DNA of 64,000 nucleotides from DAOUAT01 sp964551735 (GTDB taxonomy: Bacteria; Chloroflexota; Anaerolineae; CG2-30-64-16), in the NCBI GenBank assembly GCA_964551735.1, contig CAZKEF010000006.1, positions 1 through 64,000 on the forward strand. The letters run 5' to 3'. The notes beneath the pieces are model-generated. The model was not told the DNA's origin, did no database searches, and worked only from the letters and a program-made list of their open reading frames with translations. This document shows, in pieces, positions 59,488 through 64,000 of this stretch. The number at the start of each line of letters is the position of its first letter. Position 1 is the first letter of the stretch. A program made the position numbers and the translations under genes.

Positions 59488-60492
59488 ATGAATCCAAGCA
59501 TGTGGTCGCGGGCGCTGCGGATTATTCCGCGGCTGGACAAGGAAGAATGGAATCGTTTAGACTTCGTCGCGAAGTGGCTGATCGCCACGCGGGCCGCGGT
59601 GTTGATCATGACCTTCATCTCCGCGGCCGTCGCGGGCATTTTTGCGTTCCGGGATGGGCAGTTCCATCTCGGCCGGTGGCTGCTGGTGACGGTCGGCCTG
59701 GTGCTGTCCCATGCCACCAACAACCTGCTCAACGACCTGACCGATCACCGCAAGGGCGTGGACCGCGGCAACTACTTCCGCACCCAGTACGGCGCGCAGC
59801 CGCTGGAGCAAGGGCTGTGGACCGAGCGCGATCTGCTGACCTATGCCGGCGTCACAGGGTTGATCGCGCTGGCCTGCGGCATCTACTTCGTCGTTCTGCG
59901 CGGGTGGCCGGCGGTCGCGCTATTGGCCGCGGGGGCGTTCTTCGTGCTCTTTTACACCTGGCCGCTGAAATACATCGGCCTAGGCGAGATCGCGGTGATC
60001 CTGGTGTGGGGGCCGCTGATGGTCGGCGGCGGGTACTACGTCATTACGGGTCAGTGGAGCTGGCCGGTGGCGCTCGCCAGCCTGGCCTACGCGCTGGGCC
60101 CCACCACGGTGATCTTCGGCAAGCACATTGACAAGCATGACCCGGACAAAGCCAAAGGCATCCACACCCTGCCGGTGATCATCGGTGAGCGGGCCGCGCG
60201 CACGGTGGCACGGGCGATGATGGTGCTGATGTACCTGATCGTGATCGCGCTGGTCATCAGCGGCTTCTTCACCCCGGTGATGCTGGTGGTGCTGCTGGGG
60301 CTGACGAACCTGCCGCGGGTGTGGCGGATGTACGGCCAGCCCTATCCCAAAGAGCGGCCGGCCGACTTCCCGGAGGAAGCCTGGCCCACTTATTTCGCTG
60401 CGGCCGCGTTCGTCCATAACCGCGGTTACGGCCTCTGGTTCATGGCCGGGCTGCTGGCCGACGCCATCTTGCGTGTGACGGGGGTCCTGTGA
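59488..60492 (+). CDS. UbiA-family prenyltransferase
   Basis: Integral membrane prenyltransferase of 334 residues. First Asp-rich motif NDLTDHRKGVD (82-92) and second motif DKHDPDKAKGI (215-225) match the two metal-diphosphate sites. About nine membrane segments. The N-terminus and motif pattern resemble MenA/homogentisate-type or other aromatic/lipid prenyltransferases; the acceptor is not identifiable. It lies between the two ABC-2 permeases and overlaps the second by the GTGA stop-start. GGAAGG lies before the ATG at 59488. Confidence 0.9.
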   Translation: MNPSMWSRALRIIPRLDKEEWNRLDFVAKWLIATRAAVLIMTFISAAVAGIFAFRDGQFHLGRWLLVTVGLVLSHATNNLLNDLTDHRKGVDRGNYFRTQYGAQPLEQGLWTERDLLTYAGVTGLIALACGIYFVVLRGWPAVALLAAGAFFVLFYTWPLKYIGLGEIAVILVWGPLMVGGGYYVITGQWSWPVALASLAYALGPTTVIFGKHIDKHDPDKAKGIHTLPVIIGERAARTVARAMMVLMYLIVIALVISGFFTPVMLVVLLGLTNLPRVWRMYGQPYPKERPADFPEEAWPTYFAAAAFVHNRGYGLWFMAGLLADAILRVTGVL

Positions 60493-61418
60493 CCGGCGCG
60501 GCGCCGATCCGGGCACGGGAGGCGGGCCGCGGCGTGTGGCCCCGCATCCTTGATCTGCCGGCGCTGCGGCGGAACGACGGCCTGCGCAGCTTTGCCGTCG
60601 CCACGTGGCTGGGGTGGCAGATCGAGTCGAACTGGGCCGATCCGTTCCTGTTCGCCATCTACGCCATCGCCCGGCCGGTGGCCAGCGTGCTCATCCTGGT
60701 GGTGATGTACAGCGTGATCACGGACGGCGCGTTCCAGGAGCCGATCTTCCCGTACATTTACCTGGGCAACGCACTGTACATCCTGGTGGGCCAGATCGTC
60801 ACCGGCGTAAGCTGGGCCATCATAGACGACCGCGAGCATTACCGGGTCGCCAAACACCTGTACGTGGCGCCCATCAACGGCTACACCTACCTGTTCGGCC
60901 GCGGGGTGGCCAGGCTCCTCATCGGCACCATCTCGGTGCTGATCACCATCGGCTTCGGCATGATCGCGTTCAAGCTGCCGATCCGGCTGGGCACGGTGGA
61001 TTGGCCGCTGCTGGCGGTCAGCGGAGCCCTGGGTGTGGCCTCTCTGGCCGCGCTGGGCCTGATCATCGGTGCATGGACGATGACCATGGCCCGGCATTTC
61101 TGGTCGGTGGGGGAGGCGGTGGCGGGCGGGCTCTACCTGTTCACCGGCGCGATCTTTCCGCTGGAGGTGTTGCCGGCCTGGCTGCGCTGGATCGGATTCC
61201 TGTTCCCGGTGACATACTGGCTGGAGGCCGCGCGGCGCGCGCTGCTCGGCCCGGGCGCGACGGGGTTCACGACCTTCGCCGACCTCTCCAACGCGGCCCT
61301 GCTGGCGATCCTGGCCGCGTTCGCGGTCGCCCTGGTGCTGGCCTCCCTCTTCTTCTACCGCTGGGCGTTTGAATCGGCCAAGGAAAAGGGGCTGGTGGAT
61401 ATGGAGACGGGGTATTGA
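60489..61418 (+). CDS. ABC-2 type permease (second)
   Basis: 309 residues, six predicted membrane segments. IYLGNALYILVGQIVTGVSW, DDREHYRVAKHLYVAPINGY and the C-terminal WIGFLFPVTYWLEAARRALL are ABC-2 features. It starts with GTG in the UbiA stop codon (GTGA). With the first permease it may form a heterodimeric pore energised by the ATPase at 57504-58544. Confidence 0.88.
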   Translation: MTGAAPIRAREAGRGVWPRILDLPALRRNDGLRSFAVATWLGWQIESNWADPFLFAIYAIARPVASVLILVVMYSVITDGAFQEPIFPYIYLGNALYILVGQIVTGVSWAIIDDREHYRVAKHLYVAPINGYTYLFGRGVARLLIGTISVLITIGFGMIAFKLPIRLGTVDWPLLAVSGALGVASLAALGLIIGAWTMTMARHFWSVGEAVAGGLYLFTGAIFPLEVLPAWLRWIGFLFPVTYWLEAARRALLGPGATGFTTFADLSNAALLAILAAFAVALVLASLFFYRWAFESAKEKGLVDMETGY

Positions 61419-61422
61419 GGTT

Positions 61423-61488
61423 GGATACTGGAAACTGGAAGCTGGGTATGGACTGGGCGAAATCCAGCATCCAGTTTCCAGCTTCTAG
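61423..61488. repeat. ACTGGAAACTGG-type inverted repeat
   Basis: ACTGGAAACTGGAAGCTGG is mirrored by CCAGCATCCAGTTTCCAGCT. It contains the stop codon of the Rieske gene. A related fragment lies inside the exonuclease gene at about 38597. Confidence 0.75.
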
Positions 61489-62462
61489 CTCCCTACGGCC
61501 TCAATCAACTCCTGCCGCCGGCGACGATACGCGATAATTGGGCTATCCCCCTGGATGAGCTTCTCCCCCAGCCTCAGCTCGGTGCGCTTGGGCCACTGCG
61601 TCTCGACCACCCGGCGATCCTGGTGCGCGATCACCGCGTTCATCGGCATGGAGAGCCGGTTAACGATGTCGCGCAGCACCGGCGTGCGCACGAACTTCTG
61701 GTAGAACCGCAGGTAGAGCAGCGTGTTTTCATCATCCACGGGCGCAAACGCAATGACGACGCGCGCCGAATCGCCGAGATGATTCTGCCACAAGTTGGGG
61801 AAGACGAAATCCAGCCAGAAGCCGGTGTTCGGCCGCGCCATCTCCTCCGGCTTGCGCGGCGGCGTGCCGTCATCGGCGCGCGAGTGCATGTAGATACGGA
61901 AGCGGTCCGGATCCAGCCACTCAACCCACGGCCCATCCATCACTTGGCCCACCCCGCGGCCGATGGTGTTGTGATGGACGAAGGGCACGTGCGGGGTGTC
62001 GAGTTGGTTCTCGATGGGACGCGAATAATGGGTGCGCCAGGGATCGCGGATCGAGCCGTAGCTGAAGCTATCATCAATGTCGTCAAAGAAGCGGGGCGGC
62101 GGCAGCTCGCCTTTGGGCTGGCCCCACCAGATGAAGATAAAGCCGTGCGCTTCGTGGGTGGGGTAGGCCTGCACCTGGAACGCCTTGGGCACCGGTGTGC
62201 TACGGCTGTTGGCCGGGATGACGGTGCAGCGGCCGCTGGCGTCGTACTCGAACCCGTGGAACGGGCACATGATGCAATCGCCCTTCACCTCCCCTGCGCT
62301 GAGCGCCACCCCGCGGTGCGGGCACAGGTCATGCATCACCGTCACCACCCCCTGGCTGTCGCGCCAGGCCACCAGCTTCTCGCCCATCCGCGTCACGCCG
62401 ACCGGCCTGCCGCGCCTGATTTCGGATGAATCGAGGATCGCGTACCATTGGTTGGGGATCAT
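61485..62462 (-). CDS. Rieske-type mononuclear iron oxygenase
   Basis: 325 residues. N-terminal Rieske [2Fe-2S] domain: C47-P-H49 and C66-PF-H69. The C-terminal catalytic domain has the bridging Asp155 and iron ligands H158 and H163 in NQLDTPHVPFVHH. This layout resembles aromatic-ring or pheophorbide/chlorophyllide-type oxygenases; the substrate is unknown. No reductase is adjacent. Its ATG overlaps the GT4 stop (ATGA), so the two are translated together. The final codons are inside a repeat. Confidence 0.9.
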   Translation of the reverse strand: MIPNQWYAILDSSEIRRGRPVGVTRMGEKLVAWRDSQGVVTVMHDLCPHRGVALSAGEVKGDCIMCPFHGFEYDASGRCTVIPANSRSTPVPKAFQVQAYPTHEAHGFIFIWWGQPKGELPPPRFFDDIDDSFSYGSIRDPWRTHYSRPIENQLDTPHVPFVHHNTIGRGVGQVMDGPWVEWLDPDRFRIYMHSRADDGTPPRKPEEMARPNTGFWLDFVFPNLWQNHLGDSARVVIAFAPVDDENTLLYLRFYQKFVRTPVLRDIVNRLSMPMNAVIAHQDRRVVETQWPKRTELRLGEKLIQGDSPIIAYRRRRQELIEAVGS

Positions 62463-63727
62463 TTTTGTCTCTCTTGTCTCACAAGTTGACTATAAAGCGC
62501 TACCACCTGTTGCGCGTGCTCTGTCATCGTTGGTCCTGGTCGAATATTCGCGCGCAAGGCGGTCAACTGCTCCAAATCAGCGATGAACTCGCCCAGCACG
62601 CGCGCCAGGTCGGCGCTGTCACCGGGAGCGAACAGGCGGCCTGTCACCTCGTCCTGCACCTTCTCGGCCAGCGCGCCCAGCCGGCTGGCGACCACCGGCA
62701 GCCCCACGGCGTAGGCCTCCTGGATCACCAGTGGTGAGTTCTCGTACCATACCGACGGCACGACCAGGCAATCCAACTGGCGAAGCGCTGCGCCAACGCT
62801 GCGGTAGTCCAGCGCGCCGGCGAAACGGATACCCGGATGCTGCGCATCGGCCTTCACCTGGGCCGCGTAATCGGGGAAAACCGATTCGCTTCCATAGATC
62901 GTCAACCCAGGGCCGGCCGGCAACCGATTGAACGCCTCAACCAGCACATGCACCCCCTTCTGCCATGCCAGGGAGCCGAGGAAGCCGAAATGTGGCCGGC
63001 CAGGTGGCGAGGGCAGCGCGACCACCTCCGCAGCGGCCAACCGTGCAGCGTCCAGGCCGTTCTCCAGCACGGTAATGCGGTCGGCGGGGAAGCCGTGGCG
63101 CACATACTGCTCCGCCAGAAAACGGCTGGGCGCGATGAAGCGATCAATCCCGCGCACGATGCGGCGCAGGTAGGTGTTGCGATACGCGAACGGCAACGTC
63201 ACCAGTGGGCGCGCCAACTTCAAAATGTGCAGATCCGTGCGCGCCGTCGCGCAGTCCACGCACTTCCAGCCCCAGCCCGGCCCGCTGCACACCGAGTGAT
63301 CAGGCCGCACCAACTGGCTGTTGGCGCAGAAGTACCAGTAGTCGTGCAGGGTCAGCACCCGCGGCCGGCCCGCAGCCAGCGGGATCAACCGCGCCGAGAC
63401 CCCCTGGACGTGCTGGAAATGTGCGATCTCTGGCTGGACCTCGGCCAGGAACGTGCGAAAATCGGCCTCGATGGCCGAATCACGGAAAGTATGCCAGTAC
63501 TGCGCCGCAGGATTCTCGGTCGCCCGGCCCGCAGGCAACGGCGCACGCCAAAGATGCACGCCATCGCGCTGCACGCGTTTCTCGGAAGGGCGCACATCCA
63601 TCAGCGGATAGAAGACATGCACCTGGTGTCCATCCGCCGCCAGCGTCCGCGCCAGGCTCCAGGTGTAGATCTCGGTGCCGCCCAGGCTGTCGGGCGGATA
63701 CTTGTGAACGGTGAAGGCGATGCGCAC
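62459..63727 (-). CDS. Family 4 glycosyltransferase
   Basis: GT-B retaining glycosyltransferase, 422 residues. N-terminal domain starts MRIAFTVHKYPPDSLGGTEI with the Gly-rich donor-side loop, then a Cys-rich insert (YWYFCANSQLVRPDHSVCSG, WKCVDCATARTD) that may bind metal or is just structural. The C-terminal domain shows PHFGFLGSLAWQKGVHVLVE and VVPSVWYENSPLVIQEAYAV with the catalytic Glu pair region. Target unknown. GGGAGG before the ATG at 63725-63727. It overlaps the Rieske gene by 4 bases; a lipid or pigment glycosylation is one idea. Confidence 0.9.
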   Translation of the reverse strand: MRIAFTVHKYPPDSLGGTEIYTWSLARTLAADGHQVHVFYPLMDVRPSEKRVQRDGVHLWRAPLPAGRATENPAAQYWHTFRDSAIEADFRTFLAEVQPEIAHFQHVQGVSARLIPLAAGRPRVLTLHDYWYFCANSQLVRPDHSVCSGPGWGWKCVDCATARTDLHILKLARPLVTLPFAYRNTYLRRIVRGIDRFIAPSRFLAEQYVRHGFPADRITVLENGLDAARLAAAEVVALPSPPGRPHFGFLGSLAWQKGVHVLVEAFNRLPAGPGLTIYGSESVFPDYAAQVKADAQHPGIRFAGALDYRSVGAALRQLDCLVVPSVWYENSPLVIQEAYAVGLPVVASRLGALAEKVQDEVTGRLFAPGDSADLARVLGEFIADLEQLTALRANIRPGPTMTEHAQQVVALYSQLVRQERQK

Positions 63728-63775
63728 TCACACCTCCCGCGGAATCAGACTGAGCCAGAATCTATCATTACCAGC

Positions 63776-64000
63776 TCATCTATACTCATCATTGCGGAGA
63801 CCCAAAGCCCCCAATAGCTGTGCGAACTGCTGCTTGACACTATAAATCGAATTGACGATCGTAAAGCCTGTGTCCATCAGGTTCGCGCCCATCCCAGCCA
63901 GACTCCGATCCGATTCCCCGTAGTCAAAAGCGCGTCCTTGAACGGTTTGAGCACGCGCCACCACAAAGCTGAATGCTGGAAGCGCTGCCAAAGCACGTAG
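63776..64000 (-). CDS. C-terminal part of an unidentified protein (runs off the window)
   Basis: The frame is open from the end of the window at 64000 and stops at 63776. The visible 74 residues contain LRALAALPAFSFVVARAQTV, FDYGESDRSLAGMGANLMDT and IVNSIYSVKQQFAQLLGALG. A Leu/Ala-rich helix is followed by polar and helical parts. I do not recognise a family. It may be cotranscribed with the GT4 gene, which starts 48 bases on. Confidence 0.5.
   Translation of the reverse strand, partial: LRALAALPAFSFVVARAQTVQGRAFDYGESDRSLAGMGANLMDTGFTIVNSIYSVKQQFAQLLGALGLRNDEYR

Overview
The window is about 64 kb of high-GC bacterial chromosome packed with housekeeping genes. I see no rRNA, tRNA, phage, conjugation or IS genes, and no CRISPR array. 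A Chloroflexota bacterium (Anaerolineae or a related class) is the best guess. This rests on gene content: an ODC-OPRT pyrFE fusion, a Phe T-box on pheST, a DUF362/polyferredoxin pair, and short palindromes scattered in and between genes. It is an inference, not a proof.

Layout. 1-3.1 kb: start of ftsH (minus), then popT-radA (plus). 3.2-4.6: a cytochrome P450 (minus). 4.65-17.2 (plus): a pyr leader that looks like a translation-coupled attenuator, pyrFE-pyrD, hyi-glxR, purA-purB, T-box-pheS-pheT, and a toxin-antitoxin pair whose toxin has an early stop. 17.2-21.9 (minus): clpB, two small genes, a B12-type radical SAM protein. 22.1-23.8 (plus): an orphan DNA methyltransferase and a cold-shock/DUF1294 membrane protein. 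23.9-38.2 (minus): fadD, a DMT permease, a PPOX-fold protein, NUDIX, an aminotransferase and a methyltransferase, then an envelope-flavoured operon PBP1A-surE-ilvE-PH/DUF1648-DUF92-GT2. 38.5-40.3 (plus): YprB-like exonuclease and HIT protein. 40.3-45.6 (minus): fabF-fabH, then DUF362-polyferredoxin. 45.8-54.0 (plus): a GalU-like protein, a 1150-residue fucokinase-like/UDPGP fusion, a THEP1-type NTPase, a small membrane protein, zwf, pgl and an ICMT-like methyltransferase. 54.0-61.4: DUF4870 (minus), three LiaF/PspC-type membrane proteins (plus), and an ABC-2 exporter with a UbiA prenyltransferase between its two permeases (plus). 61.5-64.0 (minus): GT4, a Rieske oxygenase, and a partial gene.

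The most unusual feature is a population of short imperfect palindromes (about 25-140 bp, several sequence families, no transposase in the window). Many lie between genes, but a good number sit inside conserved genes without breaking the frame: radA, pyrFE (the inter-domain linker), purB, pheS, pheT (twice), the YprB-like exonuclease, the kinase/UDPGP fusion, pgl, and the tail of PBP1A. One sits inside the pheST T-box leader. They resemble in concept the Rickettsia palindromic elements.

Other points of interest are the putative UTP-sensing pyr attenuator, the reversed-order fucokinase-like/UDPGP fusion next to a divergent GalU, the nonsense-mutated toxin, the UbiA/ABC-2 operon and the overlapping GT4-Rieske pair.
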